From NCBI GenBank assembly GCA_001972305.1, contig BDDD01002029.1, positions 80,946 to 144,945 on the forward strand: DNA of 64,000 nt, read 5' to 3'. Below are positions 12,561-23,815 of the stretch, piece after piece. This DNA is from Cephalotus follicularis. Lineage: Eukaryota; Streptophyta; Magnoliopsida; Oxalidales; Cephalotaceae. The notes below the pieces were generated by a model. It did not search any database. It saw only the letters and a list, made by a program, of their open reading frames with translations, and was not told the origin of the DNA. Position 1 is the stretch's first letter. The number at the start of each line of letters is the position of its first letter. The translations under genes and the position numbers were made by a program.

Positions 12561-13718
12561 TGTTGCCCTCACCGGCGGCAACCCCGATAACTCTTCTGAA
12601 AAAACGTCCAAGAATTCGTGAACCACTGGAATGCATTCAACCTCTGGCTCGGACACCCTTGTGTCTACCACATGGGCCAAGAAACCTTGTCCGCCCTTTT
12701 GCAAGATCTTCCTTATGAACATAGCCGAGATCATCTTGATCTGCACCAAGCTCTATTCACACGCTAATTCCATAACATATCCATCAGTCAAAAGGAAAGA
12801 AACAACTCTCCGTGAACAATCCACCACTACCTTATGGGCTGCAAGCCAATCCATACCCAAGATGGCATCGAAATCCTCGATGGGGAAAGGAATAAGGTTG
12901 GCTAGGAAGCTCTGCTCACTCATCAAAACATCACAAGCCTTGAGCACCCCACCTACTCGAAAGGTCAGCCCTGTTGGAACTGAAACCACTACCTCCGCAT
13001 CCAACAGACTCAACTCCTTATTCGCATGAATGCAAAATGCATGAGCAACAAAAGACAAAGTGACTCCTATATCAAATAAAATGGTGGCATCTTTGCCAAG
13101 GATAACAGCCATACCTATAGCCATGTATGGAGCTGCAAGGGCAACATCTCTGTTCATGGCGTAAACTCTCGCGGTTGCGGCAGGTCTACCCGACAACCTG
13201 TTGCTACCCGCTCTAGAGGTAACCGCTTGCGAAGCTGTTGACCCTGTCCTCGGCCCTGCCGATTGTTGATCTGGCTGCCCTGATCCTCCGCCTGCCTGTT
13301 GCCTAGCTGAAGCAACTGGTCCAGGCGCTGTTGACAACTGCTGAGCTTTAGGACAATTCCTCACGAAGTGTCTAGGATGACCACACAAGAAACATCCTTG
13401 GGACTCAGCCTTGCAATTTCCAAAATGAGACTGCCCACACCGCTGGCATCTCAGTGGTTGCGAGGAAGCTGCTGCGCTCTGATGCGCACCACTGGCTGCT
13501 GGAGCGAATGCAGACTGCAGGGAAGACATCCCCTGACCATCTGACCTGGTCTGCGAATGATATCCTCTACCACCAGATTTACCAGAGGACCTATTCCTTC
13601 GCCTTCCATGACCCTTGGAAGTACTCTCACCCTGCTCGGCCTGAGAAGCAACTCGCTTCTGTCCTCGATCTTGCCTAGCCCTCTGGTCCGCAAGACTCTG
13701 CTGGACACGCTTGGTGGC
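12561..13718 (-). mobile_element. Gyp-A end of gag with CCHC knuckles, and protease (fossil part)
   Basis: On the minus strand a basic, Q/S/G-rich gag tail is followed by two cysteine clusters (CQRCGQSHFGNC and CFLCGHPRHFVRNC), the second being a CCHC zinc knuckle. An aspartic-protease-like domain follows with LFDIG in place of the usual L-x-D-x-G-A/S, then DAILGMDWLAAHKVVVDC, which is the standard flap and helix region of chromovirus proteases. The N-terminal gag is absent because the sequence changes at 13719. Confidence 0.85.
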
Positions 13719-13875
13719 TGTTAGGTTAAGGGTGTTCCTGTATGCCACGAGATGGCTCGTTTGTATATAAATACTCTTGATTAATACAATTATGAATTCC
13801 TTTTATGTTAAATGTGCATATTGTTTTAATGGCAAGGCTGTGTGGCTCATCCCAACAAACTAAAAGGAACAGACT

Positions 13876-16584
13876 TGTCACACCCCGCCTTTCAATTCCA
13901 TTAAAGACAAGCATATATGGTGATATCAGAATAAAACAATATTCCAGCATTCCATTCAACATTTCATATAATATAAGCGGAAGCATTCATATCTGGATTA
14001 TAACACATAAGTCATCAGTACGCAGCCCATACTACGTGCAAGTACAATCCAATAATATCCTTATACATAAGGAAGTACAACAATAACATAGGGTATGAAC
14101 CGTTCATTACAAATTCAATACATCATAAAAACATAACAACCTTAAGATAGAAAGAAGTTCTCCAAAAGCTTCAGCAGCACCCTCCAATACGTCCTTGCTT
14201 AATTTGAAATTATAGGGGTTAGCCGTTGTCCTCACTTGGCTAAGCAGGAAGATAATGCATGTTAAGGAATATATGAATGCAACATGTATGAAATTTTATA
14301 TTGAAAATATATTTAATAAGTATTCCAATATATAAGAAATCATGCCAAGTGGCCATAGACAATACAATGCAAGAATACCGCACAAGGGTACAATCAATTC
14401 ATACTGTGGTTTGGGTGTCACATGTCGCTACCTCCTAGCACAACCTGCCCACCACCTATCTATCACCCTACACTCCGAAGATGATAGATAAGGTAACATT
14501 TACTGCCGGCGTTAGCGGGCAGTTTAACACATAAAATCTGCAAGGCAGATAAGTTTGGTAGATACTCTAGCCAACTCCTGGCACATAGGATCACCTCTGT
14601 AGTCAGTGACCTCTGCCATCACTCGACTAACGGCATTAAGCATAGACAATCAATTCAATCAATTCAGTAGAATATTACATATATCAATAGTATGCAATAT
14701 AAAAGTTGTTTTCTTTATAAACATTTAAAAATTCAGTAATCGTACATCTCGTAGGAGGAAAACGATATTCAGTACAATAATGTGCCTCTCATTGGAGGAA
14801 AATCAGTAATCATTTGACAATATACATTTCCATTTTGAAAACTGGAAGGAATTCATATTTGTGCTTAAAGCACTAGTTGGTTCAATCATTTGAAAATAAG
14901 GGGCAGTAATGTTAATGAACACTCTAAACAGTATACACTAATTATAACAGTAGCATATGCAGCAAAGCAGTAGGCACAACAATAATCCAAGGTTCAATCA
15001 AGTCATTGTATACTCTAGTTACTCTTGTAAATTCTCACAAGGAGTATACAAATGGTTTAAATTCTGAAATGTAGTCGTATAAGGCCAGGATTGACTATCG
15101 CAGTCATCCAATATGGAGGCCAGGTCAAATTACATTCAATCGAAGGCCTAATCCGAGCCTGTATCAGAATTTTAACCCAGAACAGTCGGCTGTCTCCAAG
15201 AACAGTCGGTTGTTTGGTTGAGTAGTCGATAGTTTGTTCTTAACAGTCGACTGGTTCATTTGAGTAGTCAACTGTCATGAAGAACAGTCGACTGTTTTGC
15301 CCAGAAATGGCAGGCAGTAGCAGGTTATGCATTTCAATGTCCAAATACTAACCCAATAACACATGCAATCAAACAAAAAATTAAGCATACATGATATGCA
15401 TAATATATCTTCCAAAAACATGTCATTACCCCTACCTTAAACGCTATCCCAAAATCAATTTGGATTGATTTCTCTCTTTGAGTTTCCAAGGCTCTTTCAC
15501 CCACTTAGCCTTCCAATCTCAGCAGAAATGATCTATACAATGCATGCTTGAAGGCTCAGTCATGTAATCAGTAAGTTAACTAATTATCCAGCTACAATTA
15601 CTACTCCAACAGTAGCTCAACAATAGTTCATTAAGCCTCCATTTTTACATTAACAATATCTCTCCACTAATCAATTCCAATTCAACAATTACTATGTTGC
15701 ATGTTGCAGAGGGTATGTATAGAGGTGATTAGAACACATATACTTATTGACAACCATAACAGCAACTATAATTCAATTTAGAGGCTTATAATCTTAACTC
15801 ATCTTGAACCATTTACCAATTCTATTTCAATTCCAGAAATTGCTAACCTTAATCATGTTAACAGAAGGCATTCTAATATTCTCCTAGTTACATTATCAAC
15901 AAACCACCATATCAGTGGTGAGCTTGAATTTGGGAACTTACCAGGAAAATCCAAAGCTTCCAAGTCTCTTTGAACACCCCTAATCCTCCAAATGCAACTC
16001 CTACAATCCTCCAGCAAGTCTCCCTCTATCCTCAGTGTTTTCTAACTCTCCGAACAGTCAGGCAGCTTCTGTTTATAGGGGAAGTATTCTCAATCTCGTT
16101 TTCATTCTTTAGCATTGTCATTTAACATTTCCTCCCTTCTCTCTCTCACATGCATAACTTCCTCTCACATTACTTCTTTCAATTCTTATGTTTGCAGGTT
16201 AGCAGGTCTGCAGAGCACATGCAGGCACTCCTTCTGCATGTTATGGCAACTGCTGTCTCGCATGACACCTGCCCATCATGCACTTCCCTTGGTTCTGTCA
16301 CACAGGCATGCACGGACACTTGCTCTGTACCATTCCCGTCGATTGTCTTTAACAGGCAGTCGACTGCCACACCACGCATCAAACAGTCGACTGTTGCCCT
16401 ATGACAGTCGGCTGTTTGAGTTGGTTTTAGGGTTGCTCAAGTTGGATTGATCGATTTGCGTTCAACCAACCCAAGCATTCACAAATCACAGTTATTATGA
16501 TAATTGGACACATAATATCAATTAAAATGTATATTTTATTTAAAATTGGAGCAATATACATTAATTGAAATTGCGGTTATTACA
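13876..16584 (-). mobile_element. Solo LTR, Ty3/Gypsy family Gyp-E, with target duplication AGACT
   Basis: It runs from TGTCACACCCCGCC at 13876 to GCGGTTATTACA at 16584. AGACT occurs at 13871-13875 and again at 16585-16589, fixing both ends. The minus-strand reading starts TGTAATAACC and ends GGGGTGTGACA, the same end style as the other Gypsy LTRs here. Length is 2709 bp and no internal region remains. It carries CAGTCGACTG-type palindromes at 15182-15295 and 16358-16416. Confidence 0.9.
15182..15295. repeat. Array of CAGTCGACTG-type palindromes in the Gyp-E LTR
   Basis: Six sites spaced about 20 bp apart: ACAGTCGGCTGT, ACAGTCGGTTGT, GTAGTCGATAG, ACAGTCGACTGG, GTAGTCAACTGT and ACAGTCGACTGT. 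Three more lie at 16358-16416. Each is a perfect or near-perfect inverted repeat centred on GTCGAC. Confidence 0.85.
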
Positions 16585-16619
16585 AGACTAATTATACGTA
16601 ATTAACTGTATGCCACAAT

Positions 16620-17668
16620 TCTTAGAGATGAAGTGCTGCGAGCTAGTGTCGAGGTTGTATTTACTTTATCTTATATAAACGATTTATAAATTCAATAAAG
16701 ATGTTTATGTTTAATTAATGGCTATGAGTTCGTTTCATTAATACATGCTTAATTAATTATAAATGAATGTCATGGAATAAAGTTAGAGAACCAAGTTCAT
16801 GATGAGATCATGATGTGAGAGTTGGAATCTCGGTACACTTTATTTCGAATCTTCCTGGTCATAGGATTGACACTCAGGGCATGATCAATCCGGATAGACC
16901 AGCACGTACTGTCAGATCGATAATCAGAGGGTGACTGATCTCACACCCACTCGCATGGATGATGCTATGACAACTACGTGGGTGCTCATTTAATGAGTTC
17001 ACTAAAGGTGACTGTTGATAGAATATATGTACGGAATTTTACTTACATGTCAGACAGAATTCTAGTTTTATAGCAGTGCATGTGGTCCTTGGATATGAGC
17101 CGTCACTGGATGTCTTGTGCATAGGGTGCTGTGTTTTGATGATGCTTAAATACATATTCTGTGAAGTGTATATAGGCATCAGTTGGACATAGTACACTTA
17201 TGTATGGAGGAATGGAACTGGCAACAATGAATCCATCGCTTCTAGTAAAAGAAGATTATGCTCAGGATGATTTTTGTTACCAATTAAGTGCCTCGCCAGG
17301 CTAGCCATGATATCAAGAGTGTGATATCATTGGTTAAATATTAGAGGGGCACCTCTAATATTATAAAGGCTAATGAAAGTTTTGAACCTATGACTTGGAA
17401 CATTTGTCACGGGGAATAAGGTAGTCATTCTCATAGCCCTCCGACACAACATCCAACCCTTTTATGTGACAGGGCGCCATATGTGTATTCCGTTAATATA
17501 TAAATTAGACCGATGCAAATAAACAATTGGGATAACATACATATGGCATGCCATAAATACTGTAATTTTACTCAATGTAACATAAAAGGAATTCAGATTG
17601 TATATATAAAGTGATTTACATGTACAAACAGCCACCCAGTGGTGTGCAAGGTTGCCCTATATCTAACA
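16620..17668 (-). mobile_element. Cop-1 LTR, minus orientation
   Basis: The minus strand starts TGTTAGATATAGGGC at 17668 and ends near CATCTCTAAGA at 16620, about 1.05 kb. It matches the LTR split across 1-206 and 2886-3302 through most of its later half. Its first 250 bp also match the starts of the longer Copia LTRs at 21084, 52860 and 57743. No internal region is present. The right flank (17669) is a Gypsy pol fragment. Old. Confidence 0.65.
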
Positions 17669-18552
17669 GTTCAACTCTTTCTGTGAGAAGAGGTGCTTCA
17701 GGCATATATGGTCTGTGAAAACTACAAAGATGGTGCTATAAAGGTAGTGACGTCATTTTTTGAGGGCAAAGATTATGGCCTCCAACTCAAGATCATGCAC
17801 AAGGTAGCTCTCTTCATGAGGTTTGATCTTTCTGGAAGCATATGCAATCACCTTCTCGTACTATATAAGGACACATCAGAGTCCTTTTCCTGATGCATCT
17901 GTATAATCCATGAAGTTTTCATTCCCTTCAGGTAATGCTAAGATAGGTGCTAAAATAAATCACTCTTTTAGCACCTAGAAAATTCGTTCATAGCCAGTAT
18001 CCCATACAAAAGTTGATTGTTTCTAAGTAAGTCGAGTCAGTGGTGTGAAAATCCGTGAAAATCTATCGACGAATCTACGGTAGTAACTCTCTAATCCCAA
18101 GAAACTGCGGACTTCAGAAACATTCTCTGGCCGTTTCCAATCTTTCATTGCCTCGATCTTTGCTAGATCCACTACTAATCCACTATTGGATATGATATGC
18201 CTAAGAAAAGTAACCTTGGTAAGCCAAAATTCACACTTATTGAACTTGGCGTACAAACGATGATCCCTCAAAGTGGGGAATGCTATATACAGGTGCTGGA
18301 CATGCTCCTCCTCGGTCTTAGAATAGACCAAGATGTCATCAATGAAAACTACTACGAACTAGTCCAAGTGAAGGCTGAACACTCGGTTCATCAAGTCCAT
18401 GAATGTGACAAGTGCATTAGTCACACCAAAAGGCATAACTAGAAACTCATAATGGCCTTATATGGACCTGAAAGCAGTTTTAGCAATATCAATTTGTCTA
18501 ACTTTTAGTTGGTCATAACCCGACCTCAAATCAAGTTTAGAAAACACTAAAA
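17669..18552 (-). mobile_element. Ty3/Gypsy RT/RNase H fragment (Gyp-J, Tekay-like), broken
   Basis: The minus strand shows [38 protein letters not shown] and nearby RT and RNase H wording, typical of chromovirus pol. It stops at 17668 against a Copia-like LTR. At about 18552 it meets a gag region of a different type (Gyp-D), so it is a fragment with a chimeric junction. Several breaks. Confidence 0.75.
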
Positions 18553-19341
18553 GCACTTCTTGGCCTCAGTCACATTTGCTGAGGCTGGTTCTCTCCTAGG
18601 CTGTTTAAGCACCTCAGCCTTAACTCGCGTCATAGAACCGACAGTCTTACTCATTGATTCACTAAGGTGCTCCAAAGATTTAACTCCTAGGTTATCTAGG
18701 AATACCTGTATTCATCAGCCATATGTCGCGCCCCGAACCGTGAGGAAACCCCCATTACTCGACACATGACATACCTTCCCTTCATATCATATAAAATATA
18801 CTCCAAAAAATGCTATAAATTTGAAACGTAACTCTTATAATTTCTCAAAAATCGGGCATGATGTATTCGTTTATCGGACTATGCCCTCTGTAAAGAAAAA
18901 CACATTTTATATGTTGGGCTCAGCCCTCAGCAAACCACACTTCTGTAAGAGGAATCAATAGTTTAAACCATATCCAATACATCAACACACATATCTTCAG
19001 CACTGCCACATATCGACACGTCGATAGCTGAATAAAACATATCTCTAATTCATATTTAGATTTGTTTCTTATACATAACAAGTCTTATAATTCGTACAGT
19101 TCAGATATAAACATAAGGCCCTTTTATACAAATCCTATACAAAACCATAAGCACAGCCATATACAACATGGCTAACAAAATCAGCTATAGAGAACCCATC
19201 CATCTCAGCCTGTCTCATTACAATCCATCACCTGGGCCTGACCCATTCCACTACAAAAAAAATGGGTCAGCGATGTATAGTCAGGTAGGTATACTATGTG
19301 CTATGCATGCAGCAGTATAACAGAATGTCATGTAATGCAAC

Positions 19342-21084
19342 TGATGGAATCGGATAAACCGACTCCGGTGCCAAAATGGACATAGGGTGTAAGAGTATAG
19401 AATAAAAATTTTAAACCATTAATCATGCAGCAGAAGGACACCCTATATAACATAACAAGTCCATAAAGGCATATCCACAGAACCCATGGATCACCACAAC
19501 ATCAACAGAATTGAATTGGTGTCACCATTGCAAACAATGGTGACACATAAACATGGCATAAGCAAGAAGGACCAAGAATTTATACCAGTGGGTGTTGGCT
19601 CCTTCGTTCTTTGCCGGTACAAGCTTGAGTAGAATCCCTCTGATCTTCTCCAAGCTTCAGGAACACCAAGAAAACAAACCAGCGAAATCCAAAAGCTAGA
19701 ACTCACTCACTCACTCACTTAGCTTAGAAAAGGAGTATTGATTATGACCAGTGAAGTAAGTAATCAATCCACCCTAGATAAGCCATGCTTGGTGTATATC
19801 AATTTAGGAATCACTCAAAATCTGCAGAGAGAATCGAAGTCTAATTGCCCAGCAAAAACTAAAACTCCACTCAAACTCTCTTCTGCAAAAATGCTTATAT
19901 TACCAGCCACTGATTCTCTCTCCCAATCTCCCATTCACTTAGGATCATGGCCTTCACTCCCTGGGAGTTCGAAGCCATGATTCCCACGTTTCTAAAACGT
20001 GTAGAATCAAGAGAAATCGGCTAAGGATGTGAGAGAGGTAGTGCCCACGAGTTGCGGTCGTGCAAAGGCTGCACGTTCTGCTCAAAGACGTCGACTCCTT
20101 TCAAAAAGACGTCGACTCCTTTGCTACGTGACACTAAAGCACATCGATGCTTTCTAAAATACATCAACGTCTTTGTCAAAGAAACGCATCGACGTCTTTC
20201 TAAAAGACGTCGACGCTTTCTGGCCAGTCAGGCATGAAAAGTCTAACTTTCTTAGTGATTTCTTATAACTTTCAAATATTGGTTAAGTAAGATTAAACAC
20301 ATGTGTTTCCACAAAGCGTAAAATCCACATAACCGATATTTGACACCAAGACTTAATATGTCCAACATATTAAAGACCTAGTCATTATAAGGCAGGGACC
20401 CTTTAAAATCTTGATTATTAGAGAGGTGTTCATAAATAACCGAAATATCCCTCGGGTTCGGTTTAGCCATTCTAAATAGTCCTCGACCATTTAAATGCTT
20501 TCAGAATAATATCTAATATTATCAAGATGAAAAAATTAATCTAATTAATTTTCCCATAATTTATTACACACCTCATTAACCCTAGATTTTCTAAGTCGTC
20601 GGTTCACGTGTACTATAATCCCTTGTCATACTTGGCCCCGATTGAGGTCTAGGGTAAGGATATGTGTCAACCCTAGATAGTACCTCAATGGCTAAAATAT
20701 CTGATCATTGCTAGGACCTTTGGTAAACACAGATGGTAGTGAGAGAATCCATCCCCCGATTCCATGAGCAGGCAACATACGCGCAAGTCTATCCGGTTCA
20801 CTAATGCCCACAAAGTGAACCTATGACTTGGAACTAATTTAACACAAGGAATAAGGTAACCAATCTCACAGCCTCCATGCTAGGCATCCAACCTTATGTT
20901 AGGGCATCACAAGTGTAAGTAGGTAAATACTAAACTACTTCAATTAAGTGATAAAACACAAGTGATATAGCCATTACAAAATTAGCACGCATCATATATT
21001 TATATAAGAATAAGATTGTTCCATACATGGTAAGATACAATATGACAACCCATCTAATGGCTTGTCGGGTCACTATATCTAACA
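19342..21084 (-). mobile_element. Copia-like solo LTR (Cop-3) with target duplication GCAAC
   Basis: The minus strand starts TGTTAGATATAGTGACCC at 21084 and ends GATTCCATCA at 19342. GCAAC lies at 19337-19341 and 21085-21089. The first few hundred bases resemble the long Copia LTRs at 50371-52860 and 57743-59663. It is 1743 bp long with no internal region. It carries a GACGTCGACTCC palindrome cluster at 20085-20222. Confidence 0.85.
20085..20222. repeat. GACGTCGACTCCTTT-type palindrome array in the Cop-3 LTR
   Basis: About six copies of a short unit built on GACGTCGAC (or diverged forms such as CATCGATGC and CATCAACGTC), each followed by TTTC or CTTT, spaced about 22-25 bp. Confidence 0.8.
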
Positions 21085-21421
21085 GCAACATCATAATAAT
21101 ATGTTATGCGTGTAATAGAATAACCATGTATGCGTGGCATGTCATATGCATGAATGCCAGGTGTGGACTGCTCTAGTACACCAATCGTCCCTAAGCAGTA
21201 GTGTACTTCATTAGTCTTAGAATCACATCAAAGGCCATAGGCCTACAGACACTCCATAAAACCATCCATAACCATACCATGGGAACAATCAATCCATAGG
21301 GTCAAGTACTTCTCTGCCTCTCCGGCCTGAGATAGTACCTCCACCATCCATGCACTCTCCGTGCCATATTCAATGGAGCATAGGATAACATTGGTAACAT
21401 AACCATGCCCTAATGCTTACA

Positions 21422-21648
21422 CCTGAAGGTGCTAGCCCCTGAGGGGACCTGCGATCAATCCCGAAGGAGTCAGTAAGGTCTACCATAAATAATACTAGTC
21501 CTGAAGGTACTAGCCCCTGGGGTTACCTGCGATCAATCCTGAAGGAGTCAGCAAGGTCTACCCTAAATAATACTAGTCTCGAAGGTACTAGCCCCTGAGG
21601 GGACCTACTATCTATCCCGAAGAAGTCAGCAAGGTCTACCCTAAACAT
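21422..21648 (+). repeat. 78-bp tandem repeat, three copies, in the Gyp-C solo LTR
   Basis: Units start at 21422, 21500 and 21578. Each holds GAAGGT(A/G)CTAGCCCCTG, then a CGATCAATCC-like block and AGTCAG(C/T)AAGGTCTACC. The third is slightly shortened. The Gyp-B LTR does not show the expansion. Confidence 0.9.
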
Positions 21649-22329
21649 GTCACTCAACAATGCAGTGATGCCCGGAGGTCATCTAGCAAAGGAGGATACC
21701 CTAGCATGTGGCCTAATCCATAATTCTTCATGACGGAAATGAAGATTATGAACAGGTTATCCCGTAAGGTCTCAAACCATAACAATCAACAGTCATAGCC
21801 ATACCCTACCCATAATCCATAACCATATTCCATTTAAAAGATAGGGACCTTCCATAAAGGACCACATAGGATCCATTCGTCAAAACCATTTAAAACCCTT
21901 TTCCCTAACCATAACCTTTTCCATAACCATAAACCATTTTCCATTTTGTTGGTCCCTATCGGAGTTGTAAAACAATGGAGAGGAAGTCTAATTAGGATAT
22001 CCGCGTCTATATGTCCCAACTAAGCTTTCCTAACCATTTATTGAAAACTATTTCAAAATCCACAAAACGATGGAAAGGAAGTCTAATGAGGATATTCGCG
22101 TCCGGATGTCCCAACAGAGCTACCCTAACCATTCTTGAAAACCATTTGTATAAAACCCCTATTTTGATAAAAATTCTTTAAATATTGATTTTAAAGAGTA
22201 ATCCATAGTTTAAAAGTGTAATAATAGGATTTCCATAGGCTACAAGACCTTAGGGAGGCTTCCTAGGAATCCATATGGAGAGAAAATCATTTGGGTTGAA
22301 AACCATAAAATTTGGCTAAACAAAACAAG

Positions 22330-22660
22330 GGCTTTAGGCGTTGACGCGTATAGTTTAGGCGTCGACGCGTAACGTCTAAGCGTTGACACTTTGCGCTAGG
22401 CGTCGAGGCTTAAAACATTATGCCTTGAGCTTCGATGCATGCACTAAGCGCCAACTACTGATAACACATAAGGCGTCAACGCTTAAGCCGAAAGCATCGA
22501 CGCTTATGTCGCTTTTCCCTTACCGGGTTAACGCATCATGCTAGATAGCACGAGAACGTGAAGAAACACATATGGTGTCGACGCATAGCCAAGGCGTCGA
22601 CGCTCTGGGCACTCAAGAACACGTTAACGCGCACGAAGAACACGTTGACGCCCTGTGCCA
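22330..22660. repeat. GCGTCGACGC-type palindrome array in the Gyp-C solo LTR
   Basis: About a dozen perfect and diverged copies of GCGTCGACGC (GCGTTGACGCG, GCGTCGACGCG, GCGTCGAGGC, GCGTCAACGC, GCATCGACGC, GTGTCGACGC and others) lie at 15-30 bp spacing. The Gyp-B LTRs have related arrays at 28060-28225 and 43170-43350. Confidence 0.8.
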
Positions 22661-23790
22661 CTGTCAACTGTAAAGATCAATAAAAAATGGTTTAAATCCG
22701 TTTAAAATTCAAATCAAAGGAAGCTATAAGCTTCAACCATCCATTAAAACTCAAACCATTTTAAAGACCCTTTAAAACCATATCCATAACCCTCAGATTG
22801 AGAGAAAACGGAGATTGGGTAAAAAGGACCCAACTCACAATTTCCTCTCCAATCTCCATTTCCCTCCGTTATAAACCATACCCTGTACCATAAACCCTCC
22901 ATCTAGCATGTATAAAACTATCCATTTAGCACACAATCATCAATTAAAAGACATGTCCATACAATCCATTCAAAATGCATGAATGCAAGCAAAATATTTA
23001 ACCTACCTCTTAGCAATTGAGCTTGGAAACCCTCTATCCCTGGCCATTTTCCTTACACTGCATATACAACATGTTTTTGTTACACTCTACCCATGGAAAT
23101 CAAACATTGTCACTACCGGAGCTCCGGCCAAATTCTGGCTAACACCCTGGAGTTCTGGCCATGACATAAACAGGCTCCAAATTGGCCAATCTATACCATG
23201 CTGCCGAAGACTCGCTGTGACTCACCGCAAAATGCGCTGTCACGGCCGACAGTGAGTTCGATTCACTGAGTCGACTCCTTGGTCATTCACAATTCTGGCC
23301 GCTTCACAAAAGCGCCGTAAAACAGTCGGCTCTATGCGTCTCTGCCAGATACTGGCCAAGAATCGGCGTTAGCACGCCTTGCTGGAGCTGTGGCTAGATC
23401 GCTCGAGCTCCGGTAACTCCATAACCGACCTTAAAAACCTTTGATCAACCTATTGGTGACCGAGACTAACCATGACTCAACGCCAAAAACTGGCCACAGG
23501 CAACAGCGAGTCAGACTCGCTGAGTAAACTCAGAAACCCAAATCCGATCGAATGACGCCTAAACTAGCACCGAAATGGGTGTAGCCAACCTTCTAGGTAA
23601 AGACCGGTCCCACCCACGATGATTACGGCGGTGGAACGCACAACAGAGGCGACAGTGATGCAAGGCGTCGGGGAGAAGGAAAAGAAAAGAGAAGAAGAGG
23701 AAGAGGAAGGTTACCGACCATGAAGGAACCACTGTGACGCTCGCCGTTTTGCATGCCGACCTCTCTCTCTTTCTTCTCTAGTGCCCAGCT

Positions 23791-23815
23791 CCCCCCCCCC
23801 CCCCCCCCCCCCCCC
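23791..23815 (+). repeat. Run of 25 C followed by (CT)n
   Basis: Twenty-five uninterrupted cytosines are followed by TTTCTCTCTCTC up to about 23865. The run lies near the 5' end of the minus-strand Gyp-C LTR. The opposite strand is a G run that could fold as a quadruplex; the exact length may be an assembly estimate. Confidence 0.9.

Larger units (their letters stand above)
6589..13718 (-). mobile_element. Ty3/Gypsy chromovirus Gyp-A (Tekay-like), 5' end missing, broken
   Basis: A minus-strand element reads from 13718 down to 6589: end of gag with CCHC knuckles, aspartic protease, reverse transcriptase, RNase H, integrase with chromodomain, polypurine tract, then a 3.1-kb 3' LTR. The 5' LTR, primer site and most of gag are not here; at 13719 the sequence changes to a Copia-like LTR end. 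Integrase followed by a C-terminal chromodomain, and the wording [10 protein letters not shown] and FHVSMLRKYV, place it among chromoviruses close to Tekay/Del. The coding region is broken at roughly four or five places. It entered the host next to the FAR1-type fragment (host TTAG directly before 6589). Confidence 0.9.
13719..16619 (+). mobile_element. Cop-1 LTR start, plus orientation, split by a solo LTR
   Basis: Bases 13719-13875 begin TGTTAGG and match the reverse complement of 17668-17510 (GAATTCCTTTTATGTTA is shared). The match resumes at 16590-16619 after the inserted Gypsy solo LTR (GACTAATT...TTAACTGTATGCCACA against GTCTAATTTATATATTAACGG...). Only about 185 bp of the LTR is present before the inverted copy starts at 16620. 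No target duplication could be matched across 13719-17668, so a rearranged junction is likely. Confidence 0.6.

Noticed and set aside
13719-17668. DNA transposon with terminal inverted repeats of about 90 bp
   Set aside because: The inverted ends are the starts of two Cop-1 LTRs in opposite orientation, and there is no outer target duplication.
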